From positions 4,526,001 through 4,590,000 of the forward strand of contig JASFXZ010000012.1 in assembly GCA_032209605.1 (NCBI GenBank): a stretch of 64,000 nucleotides of DNA, in the 5' to 3' direction. Origin of the DNA: Mactromeris polynyma. Its lineage: Eukaryota; Mollusca; Bivalvia; Venerida; Mactridae. The notes under the pieces were generated by a model. It made no database searches, was not told the DNA's origin, and saw only the letters and a list, made by a program, of their open reading frames with translations. Positions 23,285-35,000 of the stretch are shown here, piece after piece; position 1 is the first letter of the stretch; each line of letters starts with the position of its first letter. The translations under genes were made by a program, and so were the position numbers.

Positions 23285-23678
23285 AGTTAGGAGATTAGTG
23301 TGATTATAATATATTATTGAGTGCTGAGAATTATTTGTGATACACGTTCTTAGTGATTTGAGTGTGATTCTTAGATTGTGTGTAAGTAATCAGTACCGAG
23401 ATTTGTGTATAATGGTTCTACAATGAGTTCTTACCCTCAAATCTCAGATTTACATTTAAATTTCAAAGAAAATGGACACAAAGAATACTCGGCACTCAGC
23501 ATTGCTATTGACATCGGACTTTTTTGGAAACTCAGCCGCGGAAGTTTTACAGCTGAACGATGGGTATCGAGTATACTTCTGGTCCCAAATCTTTGCACGA
23601 AATCACATCAATTCAACACTGTGCGGAACAATCTGGCTCATGATTCTGAATCTGATTTCCCAACCAAGATATTCAGAT
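23285..23678. other. Spacer, nothing recognised
   Basis: Mixed-composition sequence with frames of 70-120 codons that share no motif with known families and lack splice or promoter signals. Confidence 0.3.
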
Positions 23679-23853
23679 ACAATAAAACCTCAATAACAAG
23701 ACCACCATTTGCACCCTTGAGAGCTGGTCTTCTTATTGAGATGGTCCTAATATTGAGGTTGAATAAAAAATGATATAGTGAAAATGGACTTGATCATGGT
23801 TTCATTGTGGAGGTGGTCTTATAATTGAGATGGTCTTCAAGTGAGATTGTACT
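23679..23853. mobile_element. Pogo-like MITE family A copy
   Basis: Left ACAATAAAACCTCAATAAC and right GAGATTGTACTGTAC are degraded inverted ends. The body has AAGACCACC, GGTCTTCTTATTGAGATGG, AATATTGAGGTTGAATAAA and GTGAAAATGGACTTG, collinear with other copies. Confidence 0.7.
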
Positions 23854-24128
23854 GTACTTCTATAACTGTTTCGTTAAGAATCATTCTTCGGTCCTGTATT
23901 AATTGTTTTACATGACAAAGATGCTGTATGTTGTGCTATTGCAGTTTATTACTTTCAGAATTGAACAACAACAAAAATGACGCATTTGAATTAAATCTGA
24001 GAGATGCTATCGATTACTTGATCAAAGTTTAATCAATGTTTTAAAAAGTAAAGGTAAATGTAACTCAGGAATGTAAGAGTCTTGTAGTTGTAGTATTTCT
24101 CGGGTAAAACTTAACTTACTCCACACAT
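23854..24128. other. Spacer 3' of paralogue 4
   Basis: No gene. A minor GTAGTTGTAGTAT run near 24085 resembles retroposon tails such as that at 29918-29938. Confidence 0.3.
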
Positions 24129-24202
24129 TTTAATATCGTACAACGAATTATACTCATATAGTATATTTAAAATAGACACTGTTTGTCACTGATTTCATAT
24201 TT

Positions 24203-24541
24203 TCACCCAAAAAACCCAAACCCAAACGGTCTATAACCATATCCGCCAAATCGACCATATCCGCCATATCCGCCAAATCGACCATATCCGCCATATCCGC
24301 CAAATCGACCATATCCGCCATATTCGCCATATCCGCCATATCCTCCATATCCGCCATAGCCGAGTCCACCGCCCATCAACATACCGAGTCCTAACCCAAT
24401 ACCAAGCCCTCCTATTCCTATTCCACCACCACGGCGTCCACCACCATGATGGTGATGTCTGCGTCTCTGGGCATCACCTGGCGCTAAGGCACTCAGGAAG
24501 ATGGCGCAAATCAAGAGTGTGGCAACACGTTGGGTGTTCAT
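24203..24541 (-). CDS. Secreted Arg/His-rich, Gly/Tyr-repeat protein (paralogue 4)
   Basis: A 112-residue protein. Signal peptide MNTQRVATLLICAIFLSALA then PGDA. Mature start QRRRHHHHGGGRRGGGIGIG adds a His cluster not present in paralogues 1 and 2. Then GLGIGLGLGMLMGGG and about 55 residues of GGYGGYG with three GRFGGYGGY units, ending YRPFGFGFFG. The start at 24541 follows TTTGCAG then GTAACA; the in-frame ATG at 24562 is intronic. Paralogue 3 and this gene share the tail, stop context and first ~60 bases of 3' UTR, marking a recent duplication with different repeat numbers. A minus-strand ATTAAA at 24129-24134 is a plausible poly(A) signal. Secreted; function unknown. Confidence 0.87.
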   Translation of the reverse strand: MNTQRVATLLICAIFLSALAPGDAQRRRHHHHGGGRRGGGIGIGGLGIGLGLGMLMGGGLGYGGYGGYGGYGEYGGYGRFGGYGGYGRFGGYGGYGRFGGYGYRPFGFGFFG

Positions 24542-24547
24542 TGTTAC

Positions 24548-26466
24548 CTGCAAATAGTTCATGTAATTAGGCTTCTAATTTCAGCAAAACCTAGTTAGTG
24601 AATACTAAAATATATATCCCTTTGCAAAATACAATACAATACAATACCATACAATACAATACAATACAATACAATACAATTAGGCATTAAACATGTTACA
24701 AAGATTTATTTCCACATAATATAGTCGATGAGAGAGAAATAGTCATCAGGGACACAAATAGTAATATAAGTACAGAGTAGATTTCACAGATTTGTGGTGT
24801 TTCTTTTCGACAATGCGAAGAAGATATATTTTGCAAAGTTAATTTGGAGGCGTTTTGATTTTGAAGACATTTTAGTGCTGTGTCTACATTCTTCGTATGT
24901 ACTGTATTCTGCTACAGAAATGTTATAGAAGATGCCATAAAGTATTTTAGTTGCAGATATTGTAGTTTTATAGCTAATTGATGTGTGCTTAATCATTCAT
25001 ACATATAACTATAATACTATCTCTTCAGTGAAGTAGTTTCTCCCTAGATTTCTGACAAAAACATCAACCATTGCACGACCCTGTCAAATAGTGTGAGCGA
25101 TTAATGAGCAATTAAATTCAATATGATTTTTAAGAAACGTCATGTACATATATCCAAGAAATAACTGGTATTGCAGCCATGCCAACAAGTATTATTGGAA
25201 ATGTGTGGGTGTATGCTTAAACACTGACAATTAAACTTTACAGACATCATTTTAAGTTGTTCGGTTGAACAACTAGTTCGTTGGCAATTTTTGACACTCG
25301 CATCGCCTTAATACGAAAACTACTTTTTACCGGAGGTGGTGCAAGAAAAACAGGTAAGTGAATCGGTTAAGAAATAGTTCAACATCTGAGCGTATTCTGC
25401 ATATCATACTCAATACTGGTAGTTAACTTTACTGCGCGATGCAATGTAATTGATAAACAAAGAACACTTATGATTCGTACTATTCATTTAATAGCGGTAA
25501 TGGCTTAATTTATTTTTAATCATTTTTTTCAATAAAATCTTATGTACAATACAGAATATTTTGTCATATCATTAACATATAATGATTTTTTTTTTTTTGG
25601 AAATATGATCTTTCGTACTATGAAGAATATAAAAAAGGTGGGTGAGATGTTTCAGGTAATAACATCGAATATGTTTATCTAGTACGAAACGAAAGTATTA
25701 GAATAACAAGATGTATTGTATATTCGTCAATGAGGAAAACTGAGAAATAGTTGGAAAAAACAGAAAAGTGTACAATAAAAGGTTTTCTATTTTTCACGAA
25801 TAGTTTAAGAAAAGGTCAAACATATTCAGGGTCCATGAGACTTCGACATCATCTTAAATAACTACATGATTCCAAAATGTAGTATGTACAATTTTGTTCA
25901 CATACACAACAACTATTTCGGCAATTCTTTTTTTTTACCAAGGATGAAGTAATCTAGATTAAGATGATCCCGAAAATGTTTGTCATTTTAAGAAATTGAA
26001 AACTAGATGCAGTTCTTTTCCTCAACGAATAAAGTAGGTTAACATATTTTAATCAAAGTTGTGCATTATTCAAAACTTTGCTCAAATTTCGAGAAAAAAC
26101 ATTCACTTCAGACTGAAACTGATCTACATCAAATCAGGAACAATCTTTAAGAAATGATCTCAACAAAGTTTTGACAATCATTGAGATCTGAATTTAAAAA
26201 AAATGGATTTGCAACATCTGTCATAAATTATGTTATAAGATTTAGGTTTGCATTACATTTGTTCGGAATATGAAAGAAACTATATTTTATCTTGATCCTG
26301 ATTCAGCAAACTGTTTCTTTGTGGACACGAGGACAAATCGTTGCTGTGTCTAGATTGTTATGTTTCCAAATAAACCATTTCCTTACTCAAAACAGTGAGA
26401 TAAAAGTGTTATATTTCCAAATAAACCATTACCTAAATGAAAATTATATGATAAAGTCGTACGTAC
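24548..26466 (-). other. 5' UTR intron of paralogue 4
   Basis: Donor CAACAAG then GTACGT at 26466 (a second possible donor, GCAAG then GTAACA, is 22 bases upstream); acceptor TTTGCAG ending 24548. Length about 1.9 kb. It contains an (ATACA)n microsatellite at 24630-24680. A plus-strand frame at 26292-26645 overlapping the first exon is not supported. Confidence 0.65.
24630..24680. repeat. (ATACA)n microsatellite, about 10 units
   Basis: ACAAT/ATACA pentamers in tandem with one ACCAT interruption, inside the 5' UTR intron of paralogue 4. Confidence 0.95.
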
Positions 26467-26523
26467 CTTGTTGTATGCTGGTTGTTACCTTGCAATGTGA
26501 ACCAAATCACGTTCCATACTTAT

Positions 26524-26644
26524 CATTTATACCCACATTGTCTATCCATCGTCCATTGTCATTAATCAGAGGTTCAAACAGACTGCTTAGTCAAAACATT
26601 CAGATCTTAGTAGAAAAAATAAAATCCATCACATTGATTGAGTA
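26524..26644 (-). promoter_or_regulatory. Promoter of paralogue 4: TATA box and shared 17-bp motif
   Basis: Minus-strand TATAAATG at 26524-26531, preceded by GGG. Predicted first exon about 26500 to 26467, ending ATACAACAAG, close to the CCAACAGCAAG of paralogue 3. Plus-strand ATCACATTGATTGAGTA at 26628-26644 matches 19533-19549 at 16 of 17 positions. It sits 97 bases from the TATA box here against 38 in paralogue 3. Confidence 0.65.
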
Positions 26645-26758
26645 GCCTAAGGTGTTGAGGATTGCTGTGGGACGCAACAACAAGTATAATCTATAATTAT
26701 TTTAAGTTCCGATTTTCAAAAGGTTCATTGAACCCTAAAAGCTAAAGGTCAATTTGAC

Positions 26759-26785
26759 CACGGACCTATATACCATAGGTCCGTG
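26759..26785. repeat. Perfect 11-bp-arm palindrome
   Basis: CACGGACCTAT, five-base loop, ATAGGTCCGTG. The same arm word recurs as a shorter palindrome at 27683-27702. Possibly the two ends of one element. Confidence 0.7.
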
Positions 26786-26841
26786 ATTTGACTGAGGGAG
26801 ACCAATATCTAAGTACACAATATATCCTTATTATTCCTGTA

Positions 26842-26992
26842 CTTTTTCGGCGCAGTCGTACTAACATGGCTTTGCTATTTGCATATCAGTGATGTGTTAA
26901 CCAATCAAAGTTTACATTAACCACCAAGGCAATTCCTCTTCAGTCGAACAACGTTTTTGTAACACTGACGAGGATTGGTTAACCTTTCGATA
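26842..26992 (+). repeat. 150-bp dispersed repeat, copy 2
   Basis: CGTACTAACATGGCTTTGCT, ATTTGCATATCAG, TTAACCAATCAAA and GGATTGGTTAACCTTTCGAT are shared with 9119-9264 (inverted) and 56325-56473. Noncoding. Confidence 0.7.
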
Positions 26993-27682
26993 AGGCATAC
27001 GTTGCTTGCTTCAGATTGCGTCGACCATTTTTTTCTAGATATTTCTTGTTCTTTTCAGTTTATGCACTTTGTATTAATATCGCATACGGATCTGATTGGG
27101 AAGGTCCTGTTTAATGAATGTTCAATTCTTTCTACTAATTAACATTAGCATATGTCGATTTGTCAAAAAAACATTTCAACCATGCACTGAATTCATTTCC
27201 AGACATGTAATTGCCGCGTTCCCGCATGTCTGACATAGATATGGATTCGAATTTCGGCCTAGGATTGTCAGTGCGAGCTTTGACTTTGTTTGCATATATG
27301 CGGCATAACATTCAACAAGAATGGAACGCCGCAACTGCCTTATCAGCTTGTATAATCGCTGCCTCCGGCTTGATCACTTCAGTTAGATGTCATGCTGCGC
27401 GCGCACTGTTGGATACCGATCACGCACACACCGATTTATTGTGTATTCAAAATTATAGGGAAAAAATCGTTAAAAAGGACGTCATCAACATAATTATTTC
27501 CCGATAAATCGCATTAATTTATTCTTTCTTTAGTCTTTTCCTGTCTTCTCAATTTACCGTTACGTTCAGTCTATTGTCAAAATTTCACAGTTTTAAACAC
27601 GTGTAACTGGCTTCTTTAAGATCCAAGATTAAAGAATAAAGTAATTGTTAAACATCTGCACATCTTTTATACTACGTAAAAT
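26993..27682. other. Spacer with a weak plus-strand frame
   Basis: The frame at 27211-27507 (98 codons) has no splice, promoter or family support. It contains one arm (27321-27343) of a 23-bp perfect inverted repeat whose other arm is at 29076-29098. Confidence 0.3.
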
Positions 27683-27702
27683 CACGGACGTATATGTCCG
27701 TG
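27683..27702. repeat. Palindrome CACGGAC...GTCCGTG
   Basis: Twenty-base near-perfect palindrome CACGGACGTATATGTCCGTG, sharing its arm with the palindrome at 26759-26785, 0.9 kb to the left. Confidence 0.65.
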
Positions 27703-28340
27703 GTAAAATAAAATATTTTAAAAGAAAAATATAAAACAAGAAAATTAATAATAATATTTAAAAAGAAGAAAAAAATGGTAAAGTTCTGAGTACTTATTAA
27801 CCACAAATATACTTTACCCGACAATTATATCTTCAAAAGTATTACTGAATTCATCGTTGCTTACCGGAGACAGTATTTTCAGGGTTTTTTTCCAAATACA
27901 TTGCTAATTTAAATCAAACAGGGAAGCATGAAGATCACATTTAATTTAAATTTTAAAAACACCATTAAAATATATATATTTTGTAGTTTGTACACATATG
28001 TGAATAAATATTGTACTTTAAATATAAATGCTTTTAATATGTATCTAAAAATGGGATATTTTATAAAATTACAGTTTTTCGTGCGTTTTTCAGTTATAAC
28101 TATAAGGAGCAATAGTAACAATTTTAAATCATACAGGGAAGCATGAAGATAATAATCAATCATAAAATAATTCATATCATTTTAAAAAGGAAACATTGAA
28201 GTTTGTGCTCATATTTGAATAAATTATGTGAATTAAATAACAAAAAAAATATGATAATCTAAAAAGCTGTTTACTCTATATTTCTATAGCCACAAATTGA
28301 GGCGGACTGACAAATCGATACCGCCGAGAGCGTATTTTCA
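27703..28340. other. Very AT-rich spacer
   Basis: A/T-dominated low-complexity DNA. GGGAAGCATGAAGAT occurs twice (27920 and 28137), as part of a local duplication. Confidence 0.4.
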
Positions 28341-28379
28341 AGGGAGACAATTTCGTCAATAAGCCAGCGATTTGCTTGG

Positions 28380-28620
28380 GATTTTTGGCAATGTTGACGT
28401 TACAACTAATGTTAACTCCACCACACAAAAATAACTTTTCTGTCATATGTATTGTCACGTGTATTAGAAGTGTCGTCACATGTATGAATGAAAGTGTCAC
28501 ATATCAGGGTAAAACTACCGCACGTAATGTTGACCCCACGACACGGAATGAAAAGTTTGTCGCATGTAATGATAATACCGTCACAAGTAATGACGAAACC
28601 TTGACGTACAATGCTGGTTT
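28380..28620. repeat. Degenerate GTCAC-ATGTAATG repeat
   Basis: Words of the form GTCACATGTAATGA/GTCGCATGTAATGA recur every 20-30 bases with high divergence (28450-28610). This resembles the degenerate interior of the TTAA-flanked element at 4092-4958. No ends could be defined. Confidence 0.45.
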
Positions 28621-28669
28621 TGATTTAAACCCCCAGCATTTTATGCTGACAGTTCCAAGGCTGTAATTC

Positions 28670-29060
28670 GCTATATGATTGTTGTTTCTGTTTATGTTAT
28701 GAATGTGTTTTGTATTTCCCTTTCCCCTATGCAATTCTGTCACTTTATACAGTGTTCAGATTGTTTCCTGCCCATTTTTGGCCTATTAAGGCCATTTGTC
28801 TTGACTTGTCCTGTGATCTTTTCCATCCATTAATTCCCACATTCCCTTACTGTCCACTTTGATTCTCCTAGTTATTCCTTGTGGTATGCTGGGCCATTCC
28901 TTGCCCCCCAGTTCCTTAATATGTGTACCGTTTGACCTCCTTTAGTGCCTTATGTTTTGTGGATGGATTGTTGTTTTTCCGGAGATCTGCGTGGGGAGGC
29001 ATTGTCTTATGTATGTGGCTTTCCCTGTAGTTACGTATTCTCTCTCTTCGACTGCACGTG
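28670..29060. repeat. Dispersed repeat, better-preserved copy
   Basis: The segment around TTTTTCCGGAGATCTGCGTG (about 28975-28995) through GTGGCTTTCCCTGTAGTTAC to TATTCTCTCTC is about 70% similar by eye to 50,735-50,822, and its GTATGTGGCTTTCC piece also matches 15,886-15,900. Noncoding; element class unknown. Confidence 0.5.
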
Positions 29061-29098
29061 AAGTTGTAACGTCAAATAAGGCAGTTGCGGCGTTCCAT

Positions 29099-29880
29099 AA
29101 ACAAGCGTTCCAATGAAGGCTGATACATTATGTCCGATATAGTCACGAACAAATTACATACATTAATGTATTTTATATCTGGCCCATTAAGTTTTGGTTC
29201 TTTTAAATCTGTTTATATTCTACTAGGTAATCACTGTATGCTCCACAGTGCTATTACGTACGTTTCATTTAATAAATGTTCACGATTTGAGAAATAATGA
29301 ATACTTAATTTAGTTTGATGCTTAATTGGTCGCTTTAATTTAAATGTTATATACATTGTAACATTAATACTGATTTATATTCACATTTGCTTTGATAAAA
29401 TGGATATAACTGTACATCATTCTGTACATTAAATAAAAATACACGTAAGCTACGTTACGACAAGCCCTGGAAGATCACGATTAAATGTGGTTTCTTTCAA
29501 ACTATGAAAAATGTGTTACATTGTAAATAGTGTCATGTCTATTGTTCTATTGTTATATATTTATGTATATACAGAAATGATAGAAAACGAATATATTTTT
29601 CTATTAATTAGCTCAAAATTCTCAGATTTAAGATCAAAATATATAAAAAAAATACTACTACACATGGCCCACGAAACAGAAATTGTCTAATCTTATGACA
29701 GCAACATCAAACATTATTGTCACCAATTTGGCCAAATACTTATTCTACGCCAATCTAATTAGAAATTGAATAATTTTATGCTCATATTTTGACATATTTT
29801 GTATGTATACATGCACTGTAACATCATGTGCTCTTCAGACAATCTATGCCTTTTGTCAGAAATATTTTTGTATAATTGCT
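29099..29880. other. AT-rich spacer
   Basis: No gene or repeat family recognised. Confidence 0.35.
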
Positions 29881-30122
29881 ATAAAACATGTTAGTATGTT
29901 TTGAATGCAATAAACTATTTGTAGTTGTAGTTGTAGTATAATCTCATACATTGTTTTGTTGTTGTTTTTTTTCAGGTAAAATTGTAATTGTTTGTGTATC
30001 TATATCTGCCTATCATAATGGCTTATGTAGCATTATGTTGTAAACATGTATATATCATAGAGGCTCACAGGGAAGACTGGGCTTGCCTCTTTAAATAAAG
30101 TCATTATTATTATTATTATTAT
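29880..30122 (+). mobile_element. Retroposon 3' tails with microsatellite ends
   Basis: Two tail-like endings lie in succession. First comes AATAAACTATTTGTAGTTGTAGTTGTAG (29910-29937), given here as AATAAAC then (TTGTAG)n. Second comes GAAGACTGGGCTTGCCTC then AAATAAAGTC and (ATT)n at 30090-30122. A 3' end followed by short tandem repeats is typical of CR1/L2-type LINEs and dependent SINEs. No ORF remains. Confidence 0.5.
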
Positions 30123-31374
30123 AAGAGATGTTTTAGCCAATGTAACACCAATAGTGGAAGTAGCCAATTCAATGTTTTATATGTTCAGATGAGCCAGATA
30201 CATCTTTAAAGAATATGATAGTTTTTAACATCTTGAAGAATTTTGACGACTTAAAGTCAGTTTTCATTTTTAGGATAGACACAAGTTTATGATTAATAAG
30301 TTGAGACCGATTCTGGAAAAGTGACTCTCATTTGATCTATATCAGTTTCAGTAATAAGTATAATTAATCGACATCTTAAGATTTTTTTTAAAGTTTTAGA
30401 TGTTTGCACAATTTTGATTAGAAGATATTTATTGTGTTTGTTTATGAGAGCCACTATATAAAGTACTCAATTGCTCCCAGAAAATGGCAAATACTTTTCA
30501 GGATCGATTTGATCCCGATAAGTTTATCCTTTTTGAACATGGTGCCTGTATTAGTGACGTTGGTTATGACGTCAGGTATTTCCCTATCAACGTTCTAACG
30601 TCACAATCTAAGTGTTTTGTCCGAAGATATTTTTTAAGGCTTAATCGTGATTTTACGTTTAAATTTTCAAACAAATGACGTTATTTATTACATCATAACC
30701 ATTGTAGTTTAAAGTACTTTTGGTGTAGCCATTTTATCTGATCGGTCGTGGACATTTCCAGTCGATAATAAAGTATCAGTGATAAGTCAACACATATCCG
30801 GAAATGTAAGTAAATTTTCATGAATTTGGAAAATATCGATTTCCTTTAAATTCATGATTTTGCTGATACTTTAGCTTACATGTTACATTAGGGAACGTTA
30901 TAGGCATGACGTCGCAGTCAATCCATTCTCGACAGCTCTCGGGCATTTCCGTACCACTTCGTTACTCGGATAACACCCTCTAGTGTATGTAAGGCGGAGC
31001 ACTATGTAGCAAAACTCAACATTTTGTGCGGTCAAGAAATAGTTCTCGTAAAACGGATTTATAATTTCAATAACTTCGATAAATTCATGTAAGAGATGGA
31101 TTATCGTTATCATTTCTAGTTAAAAACTTACATATTTCAGTCTTCAAAAAGCTTAAATATTACATTCATCAGCATTCCAGCGTTCATGTCGCCATCTTGT
31201 TTTTATGACATTCGAATGGTATTTCCGAAAGTAGTGCCTAACGTACATCCGAGGCACTTGACGTAGTTGGCCGAGAATTTCCGAATGGAATGAATCGTGA
31301 TCCGGTCTACCTTGGTTTTTACCCAAGGACGTTTGTATTTCCATCAGATTGTTAGGGGCAATGTGTTATATGAT
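30123..31374. other. Spacer with unsupported short frames
   Basis: A 64-codon plus frame at 30484-30678 follows a TATATAAAG only 24 bases upstream, too close for a normal promoter. A 63-codon minus frame at 31153-31344 has protein-like text but no signals; the minus-strand AAGATGGCGAC beside it resembles a YY1 site. Neither is called a gene. Confidence 0.3.
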
Positions 31375-31415
31375 ACACGGGGCATAGCGTTACAATGTAA
31401 CACGATGCCCCGTGT
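31375..31415. repeat. 41-bp near-perfect palindrome
   Basis: ACACGGGGCATAGCGTTACA, one spacer base, then its mirror TGTAACACGATGCCCCGTGT; two mismatches. The (G)TAACA...GCCCC vocabulary recurs in the inverted repeat at 37746-37806. Confidence 0.75.
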
Positions 31416-32033
31416 ACATGCCAACATATATATAGCAACAGAAAACTACCACTGAATATTTGTAAACTTACGTTTAGTATGTTTTACTGTTGATAACGTA
31501 TAGATCTACATTTAACTTAACATTTATCATTATTCAATAGAGATCTCAAGTACAAATAATTAGATCGAGTAGATCTGTAAATTATTGTCTTTGTAGAATG
31601 GTTCGAAACTAAAAAATAACAACACCGCCACGAACGTTCATGCAGATGTCATTTAAGGGGGATTTAACGATGTAGTATATATGGACAAAGTATCCGATCA
31701 ATTGCCAAACAGATTAAAATTAACCCAATGACATTGTGTTGATACATCAAAAAGCAAATAAATCTGGAACTGATAATTTTGATAGCTTCTCAGATCGATC
31801 TTTCGATCCAGTTTTAACAGATTCCCATGAGAATATGTTGCAAAGTTATCTAAAAACTGCACGTAACGTGTATTTTGGTCTGAGCCCCAATGAAGTCCGT
31901 GTCTTAGCCTTTCTCATCCGGGGTTGGGACTGTATATGGCGGAGATACAGAACATGTGTGATATGTTTAAAATACTGATAGTGTTAACATGATGATGATT
32001 TGTTATATATTTAACTGATGGCGATATACTTCA
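31416..32033. other. Spacer, nothing recognised
   Basis: AT-rich, no gene or repeat family recognised before the 20-bp array begins. Confidence 0.35.
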
Positions 32034-35000
32034 CCGGATGTTGGTACAGTTTGTATCCTGTTGGTACCAGTTTAGGTGCTGTAAGTACAGTCAACCTGAT
32101 GTTGATACAGTTTATTTCATGTTGGTACAGCTTATGTCATGTTGGTGCAGCTTACCTGATTTTGGTACACCTTACCTGATGTTGGTACAGCTTACATGCT
32201 CTTGGTACAGTTTATGTCATGTTGGTACATCTTATGTCATGTTGGTACATCTTATGTCATGTTGGTACAGCTTATGTGCTGTTGATACAGCTTATGTCAT
32301 GTTTGTACAGCGAGTGTCATGTTGATACAGCTTATGTCATGTTGGTACAACGAGTGTCACGTTAGTACATCTTATGTCATGTTGGTACATCTTATGTCAT
32401 GTTGGTACAGCTTATGTGATATTGATACAGCTTATGTGCTGTTGACACAGCTTATGTCATGTTTGTTAAGCGAGTGTCATGTTGGAACAGCTTATGTGCT
32501 GTTGATACAGCTTATGTCATGTTTGTACAGCGAGTGTCATGTTGATACAGCTTATGTCATGTTGGTACAACGAGTGTCATGTTGGTACATATTATGTCAT
32601 GTTGGTACAGCTTACCTGATGTTGGTACAGTTTATGTCATGTTGGTACAACTTATGTCATGTTGGTACAGCTTACCTGCTCTTGGTACCGTTTATATTAT
32701 ATTGGTACAGTTTATGTCATATTGGTACAGTTTATGTTATGTTGAGACATATTATGTCATGTTCGTACATCTTATGTCATGTTGGTACAGATTATGTCAT
32801 GTTGGTACAGCATATGTAATGTAGGTACATCTTATGTCATGTTGCTACAACGAGTGTCATGTTGGTACAGCTTATGTGATGTTGATACAGCTTATGTCAT
32901 GTTGATACAAGTTATGTCATGTTGGTACAACGAGTGTCATGTTGGTACAGCTTACCTGCTCTTGGTACCGTTTATATTACATTGGTACAGTTTATGTCAT
33001 GTTGGTACAGTTTATGTTATGTTGGTACATCTTATGTCATGTTGGTACATCATATGTTATGTTGGAACATCTTATGTCATGTTTGTACATCTTATGTCAT
33101 GTTGGTACCTCTTATGTCATGTTGATACAGCTTATGTGCTGTCGGTACAGCTATGTTTGTACAGCGAGTGTCATGTTGATATAGCTTATGTCATGTTGGT
33201 ACAACGAGTGTCATGTTGGTACATCTTATGTCATGTTGGTACATTTTATGTCATGTTGGTACAGCTTATGTCATGTTGATACAGCTTATGTGATGTTGAT
33301 ATAGCTTATGTCATGTTGGTACAGCTTATGTGATGATCATACAGCTTATGTCATGTTGGTACAACGAGTGTCATGTTGGTACAGCTTAGGTGATGTTGTT
33401 ACAGCTTATGTGCTATTGATACAGCTTATGTCATGTTGGTACAGCTAATGTCATGTTGGTACAGCTAATGTCATGTTGGTCCAGCTTATGTCATGTTGGT
33501 ACATATTATGTCATGTTGGTACATCTTATGTCATGTTGGAACAGCTTACCTGATGTTGATACAACTTATGTCATGTTGGTACAGCTTACCTGCTCTTGGT
33601 ACCGTTTATATTATATTGGTACAGTTTATGTCATATTGGTACAGTTGATGTTATGTTGAGACATATTATGTCATGTTCGTACATCTTATGTCATGTTGGT
33701 ACAGCATATGTTATGTTGGTACATCTTATGTGCTGTTGATACAGCTATGTTTGTACAGCGAGTGTCATGTTGATATAGCTTATGTCATGTTGGTACAACG
33801 AATGTGATGTTGGTACATCTTATGTCATGTTGGTACATTTTATGTCATGTTGGTACAGCTTATGTCATGTTGATACAGCTTATGTGATGTTGATATAGCT
33901 TATGTCATGTTGGTACAGCTTATGTGATGATGATACAGCTTATGTCATGTTGGTACAACGAGTGTCATGTTGGTACAGCTTATGTGATGTTGGTACAGCT
34001 TATGTGCTGTTGATACAGCTGATGTCATGTTGGTCCATAATATTTGCTGTTGGTACAGCTTATGTGCTGTTGATACAGCTTATGTGCTGTTGATACAGCT
34101 AATGTGCTGTTGATACAGCTTATGTCATGTTTGTACAACGTGTGTCATGTTGATACAGTTTATGTCGTGTTGGTACAACGAGTGTCATGTTGGTACAGCT
34201 TATGTGCTGTTGATACATTTTATGCCATGTTGGTACAACGAGTGTTATGTACAGCTTATGTCATGTTGATACAGCTTATGTGCTGTTGATACAGCTTATG
34301 TCATGTTGATACAGCTTATGTCATGTTGGTACAGTTTATGTCGTGTTGGTACAACGAGTGTCATGTTGGTACAGCTTATGTTCTGTTGATACATTTTATG
34401 CCATGTTGGTACAACGAGTGTTATGTACAGCTTATGTCATGTTGATACAGCTTATGTGCTGTTGATACAGCTTATGTCATGTTTGTACAGCGAGTGTCAT
34501 GTTGGTACAGTTCATGTGCTGTTGATACAGCTTATGTCATGTTTGTTCAGCGAGTGTCATGTTGATATAGCTTATGTCATGTTGGTACAACGAGTGGCAT
34601 GTTGGTACATCTTATGTCATGTAGGTACATCTTATGTCATGTTGGTACAGCTTATGTCGTGTTGATGTCATGTTTGTACAGCTTATGTCATGTTGGTACA
34701 GCTTATGTCATGTTGGTACAGATTATGTGATGTTGGTATAACGAGTGTCATGTTGGTACAGCTTATGTTCTGTTGATACAGCTTATGTCATGTTTGTACA
34801 ACGAGTTTCATGTTGATACAGCTTATGTCATGTTGGTACAACGAGTGTCATGTTGGTACAGCTTATGTCATGTTGGTACAACGAGTGTCATGTTGGTACA
34901 GCTTATGTGCTGTTGGTACAGTTTATTCCATGTTGGTACAACGAGTGTCATGTTGGTACAACTTATGTGCTGTTGATACAGCTTATGTCATGCTTGTACA

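Noticed and set aside
27211..27507. 98-codon plus frame
   Set aside because: No homology I recognise, no splice or promoter signals, and part of it is an arm of an inverted repeat.
30484..30678. 64-codon frame after a TATATAAAG
   Set aside because: TATA to ATG distance of about 24 bases leaves no room for a transcript leader, and no family is recognisable.
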